DNA of 64,000 bases from Ardenticatenaceae bacterium. GTDB taxonomy: Bacteria > Chloroflexota > Anaerolineae > Promineifilales > Promineifilaceae. A model generated the notes under the pieces. It saw only the letters and a program-made list of their open reading frames with translations, ran no database searches and was not told the DNA's origin. A program made the position numbers and the translations under genes. Positions 51,383-59,213 of this stretch are shown here, piece by piece. The stretch covers positions 310,001 to 374,000 of the forward strand of contig JACKCB010000002.1 of the NCBI GenBank assembly GCA_020634235.1, in the 5' to 3' direction. Position 1 is the stretch's first letter; the number at the start of each line of letters is the position of its first letter.

Positions 51383-52771
51383 GTGCCCAACATCGTGATC
51401 ATTGGCGCCGGCAGCGCCAGCTTTGGACCCAACACCCTGGCCACCATCCTGCGCAGCCCGCTGCTGCGCGGCAGCCGGCTGGGGCTGGTGGACCTGGATG
51501 CTGCCTCCCTGCGCCGGGTAAAGGCGGTAGCCGAGCACATGAACAGCGCCTGGGACGCCCAAATGACCATCACAGCCAGCACCGAGCGCGCCGACCTGCT
51601 GCCCGGCGCCGAGTTCGTGATTGTCTCCATCGAAGTGCCACCGCGCGAGAAACTTTGGCGGCTGGATTGGGAGATCACCCTGAAGCATGGGCTGCGCCAG
51701 CCCTACGGCGAGAACGGCGGCCCCGGCGGCCTGATGCACGCCTGCCGCCAAATCCCGCCCTTCATGGCCATCGTGCGCGATATGGAGCAGCTCTGCCCCG
51801 CTGCCTGGCTGATCAACTTCAGCAACCCATTGCCGCGCATTACGCGCGCCGTCACCCGCTACAGCCACATCAAAACCGTGGGCAAATGCCACCAGATTGC
51901 CGTGGGCTACGCCCTGGCAGCCACCCTGCTGGCCGATAGGTTTGGGCTGGCAGTCCCGGCCGGGATCACACTTCACTCCGACCCTGGCAACACCGGCGTG
52001 ATCCAGCAGATGGCCGGGCTGGGGCATAAACATCTGGCCATCAAGGCCGCCGGGCTGAACCACTTCACCTGGATGCTAGACGTGCGCGACAAACAGACCG
52101 GCGAAGACCTCTACCCCGCCCTGCGTGCCGCCGCCGAGAACCCGCCACCGACCCTGGAACCCTTCTCCCTGGCCATCTTCCGCGCCTTTGGCCTCTGCCC
52201 GGTGCCCGGCGACACCCACCTGTGCGAATACCTGCCCTGGGCCCACGATCCCCAGGCCAAACCGTGGGAGCAATACCACCTGCGCCTGTACGATTGGTCA
52301 GGCAACGAGGCGTTCCGCGAGTTCAGCCATTACATGCTGGACCAGATGGCCGGCGGCCAGATGAGCATAGAGGGCATGAAAGAGGCCATCAGCGAGGGGG
52401 CCGTGGAGCTAATCGAGGCCATTAGCGGCAACTTGAACAGCTACCAGGAGGCGGTCAACATCGTCAACCGCGGGGCCATTCCCAACCTGCCGGACGAGAC
52501 CATTGTGGAGGTGCCGGCGGTGGCCAGCGGAGCCGGCATCCAGGGGCTAACCCTGCCCCCCCTGCCCGCACCCGTCGCCGAGCTGTGCCGGCGCGAAGCG
52601 GCGCTGGTAGAGCTGGTAGTAGAGGCGGCCGTCACCGGCAGCCGCGAAGTGGCCTTGCAGGCGCTGCTGCTGGACCCCATGATCAACGACATTGGCCGGG
52701 CGCAGGCCATCCTGGCCGACTATCTGGCACTGTTCGCGCCGCAGTTGCCCCAATTTGCAGCCGGCACATAA
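51383..52771 (+). CDS. Glycoside hydrolase family 4 enzyme (NAD+-dependent)
   Basis: 462 residues. GH4 enzymes cleave glycosides through NAD+-mediated oxidation and Mn2+. The N-terminal Rossmann motif is IVIIGAGSASFGP (about 4-16). NFSNPL (about 152-157) and GKCHQI (about 172-177) match the NPV/NP and metal-binding Cys regions of the family. The active-site Tyr-containing segment is harder to place. It cannot be assigned to alpha-galactosidase, glucuronidase or phospho-glucosidase from sequence alone. The start is GTG 51383 with AAGGAGAG 6 bp upstream. No sugar transporter is adjacent. Confidence 0.87.
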   Translation: MPNIVIIGAGSASFGPNTLATILRSPLLRGSRLGLVDLDAASLRRVKAVAEHMNSAWDAQMTITASTERADLLPGAEFVIVSIEVPPREKLWRLDWEITLKHGLRQPYGENGGPGGLMHACRQIPPFMAIVRDMEQLCPAAWLINFSNPLPRITRAVTRYSHIKTVGKCHQIAVGYALAATLLADRFGLAVPAGITLHSDPGNTGVIQQMAGLGHKHLAIKAAGLNHFTWMLDVRDKQTGEDLYPALRAAAENPPPTLEPFSLAIFRAFGLCPVPGDTHLCEYLPWAHDPQAKPWEQYHLRLYDWSGNEAFREFSHYMLDQMAGGQMSIEGMKEAISEGAVELIEAISGNLNSYQEAVNIVNRGAIPNLPDETIVEVPAVASGAGIQGLTLPPLPAPVAELCRREAALVELVVEAAVTGSREVALQALLLDPMINDIGRAQAILADYLALFAPQLPQFAAGT

Positions 52772-52804
52772 GCCGGCCCTATCACCAAGCACGAGGTTAG
52801 CCCT

Positions 52805-53605
52805 ATGACCCACCCCCATCGTCTGGACCCCGGCCGGGACATACACCTGGCCGACATCCCCACCAACGCCAAACCCTACCACCAGGACCGCGACGAAGCC
52901 GAAGCGCAGTTCAAGGCCCTGCGCGATGAATTCATCGAGTGGCAGCGCCGCCTGTATGCCGCCGACAAACACAAGCTGCTGATTGTGCTGCAAGCCATGG
53001 ATGCCGGCGGCAAAGATGGCACCATTCGCCGCATCTTGCAGGGAGTCAACCCCCAAGGCGTGCTGGTACACTCCTTCAAGAAGCCCTCAGAAGAGGATTT
53101 GGCTCACGATTTTCTGTGGCGCATTCACCAACGGGTCCCCGGCCGGGGCATGATCACCCTCTTCAATCGCTCCCACTACGAAGATGTTCTCGTGGTGCGC
53201 GTAGACAGGCTGGTCCCCGAAGCCGTGTGGCAGGCGCGCTACGAGCAGATCAACCAGTTTGAGAAACTGCTGGCCGACACCGGCACCACCATTCTCAAGT
53301 TCTATCTGCACCTCAGCAAAAAGGAACAGCAGCAGCGCTTCACCGAGCGCATCCAGCAGCCGGAGAAAAACTGGAAATTCTCGCTGGATGATCTAAACAA
53401 GCGGGCGCAGTGGGACGACTACATGGCGGCCTACGAAGCGGCCCTCAACAACTGCACTACCCCCTGGGCGCCCTGGTACATCATCCCCGCCGACCAGAAA
53501 TGGTACCGCAACCTGGCCATCATGAACGTGATTGTAGCCACCCTGCGCGAGCTGAACCCTCAATACCCGGTCGCCAAAGTAGACCTGGGCACAGTCGTAC
53601 TCTAG
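52805..53605 (+). CDS. ppk2: Polyphosphate kinase 2 family protein
   Basis: 266-residue P-loop kinase that transfers phosphate between polyphosphate and nucleotides. Walker A AMDAGGKDG (about 61-69), LNRSHYEDVL-like FNRSHYEDVL (about 120-129, lid/Walker B region with the family's NRSHYEDV) and a WKFSLDDL segment near 195. Single-domain length fits PPK2 class I/III; class III (AMP/ADP phosphorylation) seems closer, but this is uncertain. It starts 33 bp after the GH4 gene. Confidence 0.92.
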   Translation: MTHPHRLDPGRDIHLADIPTNAKPYHQDRDEAEAQFKALRDEFIEWQRRLYAADKHKLLIVLQAMDAGGKDGTIRRILQGVNPQGVLVHSFKKPSEEDLAHDFLWRIHQRVPGRGMITLFNRSHYEDVLVVRVDRLVPEAVWQARYEQINQFEKLLADTGTTILKFYLHLSKKEQQQRFTERIQQPEKNWKFSLDDLNKRAQWDDYMAAYEAALNNCTTPWAPWYIIPADQKWYRNLAIMNVIVATLRELNPQYPVAKVDLGTVVL

Positions 53606-53710
53606 CAGCTTGTCGCAAAAGTCCAAGATATGGCTATTTCAGCAATTCTAAACGTAAAACGGAATTGTTCACTCCCCCCTCCGCAACGAGCAGAGAGGTC
53701 AAGCACCGGG

Positions 53711-53744
53711 GGCGTCGCCGGGCGCAAAGCGCCGAGGCGATGCC
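53711..53744 (-). repeat. Second copy of the GGCGTCGCC palindrome
   Basis: GGCGTCGCC ... GGCGC-AAA-GCGCC ... GGCGATGCC is, on the opposite strand, nearly the same sequence as unit (a) at 20358-20391 (about three differences). It lies in the 244-bp gap after ppk2. No other feature is seen in that gap. Confidence 0.7.
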
Positions 53745-53849
53745 AACTAAAGCAGGGTTCCCCTGCGCGGACCAGCGCAAGTGCCACAGCACCAAATTCG
53801 TGTTGATTCGTGTCAGTTCGTGGCTAGATTTCCTTTCTCCAACAGCCTG

Positions 53850-54392
53850 CTAGGCGTCTTGAGGCAGCTCAAGGGACGTATCACTGGGGCTGTCCCCGGC
53901 CGGGGCCAGGTCCACAGGCTCCGCGGCCACCGGCAGAGGAGCCTGGAAAGGATCCACGTGCTGGTTGCCGCAAAACGGGCACAAATTCCACTGCAGCTCC
54001 AGCAGTTCGTGGCAATCCATGCAGCGCTTGCGCAGGCGCGTGTGGCAGTGCGGGCACAGAATCCAGCCCGGCTCCACCGTGCGTGAACAGCCGGGGCAGG
54101 CCGGTCGCTCTTCAATCTCTTGCAGCAGCGCCTCTTCTTCCAGGGCGCGCTCATACGCCTCGGCCAGCGTCTCCGGCGGGCGCAAAATCAGGTAGATGAT
54201 GATGCCCACAATGGGCAGGATGGCCACCACCACCGCCGCCAAAATCTGGGCGAAGGGGTCGCGGGAGCGCAGGCGCATATCCCGAAAAGTCCAGATGACA
54301 ATGCTAAGCCACAGCGCCGCCAGCAGCGCGCCCACAACCGCGGCAACAATGGTCAGGTATGAAGCGATGGTTTCCAGCGAAGGTAAAGTCAT
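53850..54392 (-). CDS. Membrane protein with double zinc ribbon
   Basis: 180 residues. Two membrane segments (about 13-33 and 50-68), the second region ILPIVGIIIYLILRPPETL being typical of phospholipase-D-nuclease-N-terminal-like membrane proteins. A short acidic helix and two zinc ribbons follow: CPGC...CPHC (about 98-117) and CMDC...CPFC (about 123-142). The C-terminus is low complexity. The ribbons are on the cytoplasmic side if the second helix ends inside. Function unknown. Confidence 0.83.
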   Translation of the reverse strand: MTLPSLETIASYLTIVAAVVGALLAALWLSIVIWTFRDMRLRSRDPFAQILAAVVVAILPIVGIIIYLILRPPETLAEAYERALEEEALLQEIEERPACPGCSRTVEPGWILCPHCHTRLRKRCMDCHELLELQWNLCPFCGNQHVDPFQAPLPVAAEPVDLAPAGDSPSDTSLELPQDA

Positions 54393-54479
54393 CTATCTCT
54401 CCGTCGCCCAATCAGGCATGTGCCAGGGATTATAACACACCGGGCAAGAGTGGCATCTGCCCGGCCGGGTCCCACCCCC

Positions 54480-55550
54480 TCACCCCTTTACGCAGCTAAC
54501 AAACGTAAACGTATACAACGCCAGCCCATGAGCATGGAAAACAAGGTCCAGTTCATGCTCGCCAAAGCCGGGATTGCGCACCAGCTCATACATCCGCGGC
54601 CGGGTCACCCGCACCAGGCTGCGCCCAGCCTCGTCAAAATACACATCCGCCCCGGCCAACAGCGGCGAGAGCGGCACATCATCTTGCAGCAGCTCCACCA
54701 CCGGCTCGGCCGGCCCCGGCCGGAGACCCAGCATCAGCGCCACCGGGTCATAAGTCGGGCTGAGCACCGCATTCACCCCCGCCGCCTGGTAAGGCAGCAC
54801 CACCCGCCCACCATCCTGCCCGGCAAAAACCATCGCCTCCGGCTGCGCCTGCCAGAAGCCGGCCAGATAAAACCGCCCCGCCGGCCGGTCGAAGGGGCCG
54901 GGCAGCACATAGGCCATCGGGCTGCCGGTAACATACCCGGCCGGGTTGCCCAACGCCCCGCCAAACAACCCGCCCCCCTGGTAACCGGCATACAACTCCG
55001 GCGTCGTACGGTAACACACCGCGCCCGGCGCATCCTCCGGGCGCAGGGCAGGCAGCGGCGGTGGCAGCACCCCGGCCGGGTCCTGCTGGCGCAGCAGCGC
55101 CTGGATCGCCCGTTCCGTCTCCTGGTAATACCCCTCCCCCTGCCGCTTAAAGCGCAGGTACCCCTGCCCATCCACCAGGTACTTCGTCGGCCACGCCCGG
55201 TTGGCAAACTGCTGCCACGTCTGGTAATCATTATCCAGCAGCACCGGATAGGTCAGCCCGAAAGCCGCCGCCGCTTCCCGCACCTGCTGCCCCACCTGCG
55301 CAAACCTAAACTCCGGCGAATGCACGCCAATCACCACCAGGCCATGCGCCGCATACCGCTCATGCCACGCCCGCACATAAGGCAGCGTGCGCACACAATT
55401 CACACAACTGTAATCCCAAAAATCAACCAGCACCACCTGGCCGCGCAGCGCCTCACGGGTCAGCGGGCGGCTGCTGTTGATCCATTCCCCCTCACCCAAA
55501 GGAGGCATCCGCACCAGCGGTCGTTCCAACAAAGGTTCCAGGTCACTCAT
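54480..55550 (-). CDS. Thioredoxin-like (TlpA/DipZ-type) redox protein
   Basis: 356 residues. An AhpC/TSA-thioredoxin fold occupies about 1-170, with redox motif CVNC in FWDYSCVNCVRTLPYVR (about residues 47-63). A second beta-rich domain of about 180 residues resembles the C-terminal carbohydrate-binding-like domain of DipZ proteins. It has no signal peptide or DsbD-like membrane part, so it corresponds to the soluble half of DipZ. The frame opens at 55664, but ATG 55550 is the likely start. The MBL hydrolase gene is 58 bp upstream in the same direction. Confidence 0.87.
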   Translation of the reverse strand: MSDLEPLLERPLVRMPPLGEGEWINSSRPLTREALRGQVVLVDFWDYSCVNCVRTLPYVRAWHERYAAHGLVVIGVHSPEFRFAQVGQQVREAAAAFGLTYPVLLDNDYQTWQQFANRAWPTKYLVDGQGYLRFKRQGEGYYQETERAIQALLRQQDPAGVLPPPLPALRPEDAPGAVCYRTTPELYAGYQGGGLFGGALGNPAGYVTGSPMAYVLPGPFDRPAGRFYLAGFWQAQPEAMVFAGQDGGRVVLPYQAAGVNAVLSPTYDPVALMLGLRPGPAEPVVELLQDDVPLSPLLAGADVYFDEAGRSLVRVTRPRMYELVRNPGFGEHELDLVFHAHGLALYTFTFVSCVKG

Positions 55551-55608
55551 GGGGTTCCAGGTTTCGTCATTCGCCAACACGGACCAACAGACCGGCCAAC
55601 CACGCCTA

Positions 55609-56352
55609 TCAGCGCCCCGCCAGGTTGTGCAGTTGGGTAATACGCGCCCGGAAGCGCGCCGCATCAGCCACGTTACGATGCCCTTCTACGTAAAAGGCCG
55701 CCTCGTAAGCCATAAAGCGTTCATGGGCGGCAATCAGGTCGGCGTAATCCCACTGCTCGCGCCGCCCCCGGCCATAGGTCGCATCGCCCAGGAACAGCAC
55801 ATTATCCGGCCGGGTATGAATCAGGCATTGGTCCGGTTCATGCTGGCCGCCCACGTGCTCCATCAGGATTTGCGTCCCGCCCAGGTTCAGGCGAAACGTG
55901 TCGGTGAAGGTAATCCCGGCCGGGACCACCCGAAACGTCGTCCAATCCGGCACCGCCTGGATCATCAACTCGCCCAGCGCCCGCCGCACCGGGCTATCGC
56001 CCGCCTTTTCCCGGATATAGGCGCTGCTCCACGGCTCGCCGGCCATCACCTGCAAATGGTACTGCGTCAACTCGTGCGCCACCACCGTGGCCTGCGGAAA
56101 AACACAGTTGCCAAACACGTGGTCCCAATGATGATGCGTCAGCAAAATATGCGTAACCGGCGGGGCCTGCACCTGGTCCAGTGCCCGCTGCAAGTCGGCC
56201 GCCTGCGCCGGGCCGTTGCCACTATCAATGAGTACCGTCCCGGCCGGGGTGACAACCACCCCCAGCCAGGGCCGCACCTGCCCGCCATCCCCCGGCAGCA
56301 CATACACATGCTCCGTCAATCTGCTCAATGTCGCCGCCGCAATCTCGCTCAT
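55609..56352 (-). CDS. Metallo-beta-lactamase-fold hydrolase
   Basis: 247 residues with the metal motif HHHWDH (HxHxDH, about residues 77-82), followed by a later His in GGQHEPDQCLIH and an Asp in LFLGDATYG. SGNGPAQ near residue 40 fits the first strand pair. The class covers lactonases, glyoxalases and others, and the substrate cannot be read. It is probably co-transcribed with the thioredoxin-like gene downstream. Confidence 0.9.
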   Translation of the reverse strand: MSEIAAATLSRLTEHVYVLPGDGGQVRPWLGVVVTPAGTVLIDSGNGPAQAADLQRALDQVQAPPVTHILLTHHHWDHVFGNCVFPQATVVAHELTQYHLQVMAGEPWSSAYIREKAGDSPVRRALGELMIQAVPDWTTFRVVPAGITFTDTFRLNLGGTQILMEHVGGQHEPDQCLIHTRPDNVLFLGDATYGRGRREQWDYADLIAAHERFMAYEAAFYVEGHRNVADAARFRARITQLHNLAGR

Positions 56353-56590
56353 GAGCCAATCATACCCACCTCACCGCCCAAAAACCACCGCCGCCGCGCG
56401 CCGGGGCCGGCAGCTTAGCGCCAGATGAAAACTGGCCCGGCAATCAGCCGGCCAATGGGATGACAACCACGCCAACTCAGGCCATAATCAGGCGTCGCAC
56501 TGGAAGGCAAGCTGGCTGCGACCAATTCTTCCGCGGTCATTTCCGCTTCTGCGCGTTACTTTTCCCGCCACACCAGCGACTATGTGAACA

Positions 56591-57631
56591 ATGCGAACCC
56601 AACGCGCTCATCCCCTCTTCTCCCGTTTCGGCTGCGGCACCGCCCTGCTGCTGGCCATTGGCCTGGCCGCCATCCTCTATTTTCGTGGTGGCGGCCCCTT
56701 CAGCCCTGGGCATCTCTCCGCCGCCCAACCCACCGGCCAGGAACTGGGCGGCTTTAGCGCCCACAGCGAGTTCGAACCCGACTGCGCCCAATGTCACGCC
56801 CCCTGGCAGGGGGTCACCGCCGAGCGCTGCGAAAATTGCCACACCAACGTGGCCGGGCAGCGCCAGAGCGGCACCGGCCTCCACGGCCGCCTCACCGACA
56901 CCGGCCGGTGCCAGACCTGCCACACCGACCACAAAGGGCGCAACGCCCAGACCACCCAGATCAGCCTCACCGGCTTCGACCACGACCGGCTGGTCGGCTT
57001 TAGCCTGGCCCGCCACCAGACGGATTACGACGGCCAGCCGCTGGCCTGCGAAGGCTGCCATACCGCAAACCGCTTCGCCGCCGAGTTTCTGGATTGCGTA
57101 ACCTGCCACCAAAATGCCGATGCCACCTTTATGCAGGAACACACCACCCGCTTTGGCCGCGACTGCCTGGCCTGCCACGATGGCGTAGACCGGCTGGCCA
57201 ACTTCGACCACGCCACCGTCTTTGTGCTGGAGGGTGCCCATGTCACCGCGGCCTGCGAGGGCTGCCACGCAAACCAGGTTTTCCAGGGCACGCCGCGCGA
57301 ATGTGCCAACTGCCACGAAGAGCCGGCCATTCACGCCGGCATCTTTGGCCTGGACTGCGCCCGCTGCCATACCGCCCTGGCCTGGTCCCCGGCCCAACTC
57401 ACGCAGCACACCTTTCTGCTGGATCACGGCGGCGAAGGCCAGCTAGCCTGCGAAACCTGCCACGAAGCGAGCTACACCGTCTACACCTGCTACAACTGCC
57501 ACGAACATGACCCGGCCGGGATCCGCCGCAAACATGAGGAAGAAGATATCTTCGCCTTCGAAAACTGTGTCGAATGCCACCCCACCGGCCAGGAATCTGA
57601 TTTTGAAGGAAACGACCACAATGATGACTAA
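56591..57631 (+). CDS. Dodecahaem c-type cytochrome
   Basis: 346 residues. Membrane anchor or signal at about 12-30 (GTALLLAIGLAAILYF), then twelve CXXCH sites over residues 60-335: CAQCH, CENCH, CQTCH, CEGCH, CVTCH, CLACH, CEGCH, CANCH, CARCH, CETCH, CYNCH and CVECH. Non-motif His residues (FDHDRLVGF, NFDHATVF, LLDHGGEG) are spaced to serve as second axial ligands. It is the first gene of the redox cluster and overlaps the start of the next by 11 bp. It probably works extracytoplasmically as an electron carrier. Confidence 0.93.
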   Translation: MRTQRAHPLFSRFGCGTALLLAIGLAAILYFRGGGPFSPGHLSAAQPTGQELGGFSAHSEFEPDCAQCHAPWQGVTAERCENCHTNVAGQRQSGTGLHGRLTDTGRCQTCHTDHKGRNAQTTQISLTGFDHDRLVGFSLARHQTDYDGQPLACEGCHTANRFAAEFLDCVTCHQNADATFMQEHTTRFGRDCLACHDGVDRLANFDHATVFVLEGAHVTAACEGCHANQVFQGTPRECANCHEEPAIHAGIFGLDCARCHTALAWSPAQLTQHTFLLDHGGEGQLACETCHEASYTVYTCYNCHEHDPAGIRRKHEEEDIFAFENCVECHPTGQESDFEGNDHNDD

Positions 57632-59153
57632 ACCATCGTCCCGCCTGCCAGGCCGCCGGGCCAGCCTGTGGTGGCTGGGTCTCGCCCTGCTGCTTTTGCT
57701 AACCCGGCCGGTGGCCGCCCAAGAAGTACTCCCCCCGGTACAAGGCCCCACCACCGGCAGCGATGCCGTAACCATTCAGCAAATTCGCATCCAGGTGATG
57801 CCGGAGTTCGACGATCCGCGGGTGCTGGTCATCGTGCAAGGGCGGCTGGACGTGGACGAGAGCAGCCTCCCCCGGCCGGTCACCTTCCTCATCCCCCGCG
57901 GCGCCCAAATCAACCAGATGTCGACCATGGACGTGGCCACCGGCGTCACCACGCCCGTCGACTACGAAGCCGTGCCCGACCCGGATGACGAGCGCTGGAC
58001 GCAGGTCACCTACAGCCTCAACAGCGCCCACTTTTTCTACGAATACTACTACGACCCCCTCGGCGATGAGGCGGAGAGGCAGTTCACCTACGTCTTCAGC
58101 AACCCCCAGGACATCACCGACATGGCGGTGGAAATTCAGCAGCCGCTCAAAGCCACCGATTTTGTCCTGAACCCGGAAGCCACAATTGCCCGTGCCGATG
58201 AAGTTTTTGGGTTCACCTACCACCAGTTCCCCGTGGGCAGCCTCCCGGCCGGGCAGGAATTCACCGTCGATATCCGCTACACCAAGACCGACCCCAACCC
58301 CTCTGTTACCCGCGAACAACTGGCCGCGGCCATGCAGGCCGGCAGCAGCAGCGATACCACCACCACCGCCAGCACCCCGGCCGGGACGGCAGCCAGCACC
58401 TCCCCCACCATTCCCACCTGGGTTGCCGGCCTGCTGGGCCTCATCGTCGTCGCCGGGGTCGCCTTCTTCGTCTGGCAACGCAGCCAGCAGCAAACCTACG
58501 CCGGCCCAGACGACAGCCCGCTGCCCCACCAACCCACCTCGCCCGCCAACAGCCCCGTCATGACCACCCCAGCCAACTTCTGCCCCCAGTGCGGCACCCC
58601 CCGGCGCGGCGACGCCCGCTTCTGCTACAGCTGCGGCACGTCACTGGTCACCCTGGCGGCCGCCCCCCGCACCCCGGTCACCGTGGCCCAGGTGCAGTCC
58701 CCACCCGCCCAGGGCGTGGCCCGCTTCCTCGCCCCGCGCTATCTGGTCGCCGCCGGCCTCATCATCCTCCTCACCGCCGCCGTGTGGGGCGCAACCGCCC
58801 AGGGCAGCGGCACCGTTACCAGCCCGGCCAGCGCCGTCGCCCCGGCCGGGAGCAGCACTGCCGACACCCTGGACCGCGAAAAAATGGTTGCCGGTGCCCA
58901 AATCTTCGTCACCAACTGCACCGAATGCCACGGCGAGCAGGCCGAAGGCACCGTTGATGGGCCGCCCCTAAACAGCAGCGGCCAGGCCTTTACCCGCAGC
59001 GACAACGAATTACTAGAGATTATTCGCACAGGCCGTGACGAAATGCCCGCCTGGAACGACCAATTAAGCGATAGTGAGATTGACGCCGTGTTGTACTTCG
59101 TCAAGCGCCAGTGGACTGCCGAACAGCGGCAGCAGCAAGCGACACTGCCTTAG
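57621..59153 (+). CDS. Membrane protein: outer domain, zinc ribbon and cytochrome c
   Basis: 510 residues. Signal peptide (about 14-34), a beta-rich outer domain (about 35-260) and membrane helix 1 (about 265-285). A zinc ribbon CPQCG...CYSCG (about 320-338) follows, then membrane helix 2 (about 373-393) and a C-terminal monohaem cytochrome c with CTECH (433-437) and Met ligand in RDEMPAW. The topology is consistent: the zinc ribbon is inside, while the haem and N-terminal domain are outside. The longest frame starts inside the previous gene; ATG 57621 with AAGGAAACG is preferred. I know no named family with this domain order. Confidence 0.9.
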   Translation: MMTKPSSRLPGRRASLWWLGLALLLLLTRPVAAQEVLPPVQGPTTGSDAVTIQQIRIQVMPEFDDPRVLVIVQGRLDVDESSLPRPVTFLIPRGAQINQMSTMDVATGVTTPVDYEAVPDPDDERWTQVTYSLNSAHFFYEYYYDPLGDEAERQFTYVFSNPQDITDMAVEIQQPLKATDFVLNPEATIARADEVFGFTYHQFPVGSLPAGQEFTVDIRYTKTDPNPSVTREQLAAAMQAGSSSDTTTTASTPAGTAASTSPTIPTWVAGLLGLIVVAGVAFFVWQRSQQQTYAGPDDSPLPHQPTSPANSPVMTTPANFCPQCGTPRRGDARFCYSCGTSLVTLAAAPRTPVTVAQVQSPPAQGVARFLAPRYLVAAGLIILLTAAVWGATAQGSGTVTSPASAVAPAGSSTADTLDREKMVAGAQIFVTNCTECHGEQAEGTVDGPPLNSSGQAFTRSDNELLEIIRTGRDEMPAWNDQLSDSEIDAVLYFVKRQWTAEQRQQQATLP

Positions 59154-59213
59154 CCCAGGTCAGACGTTAACCCACTCCGCAGCACACGGTCCAGCTTCCT
59201 TTTGGAGAGAAGG

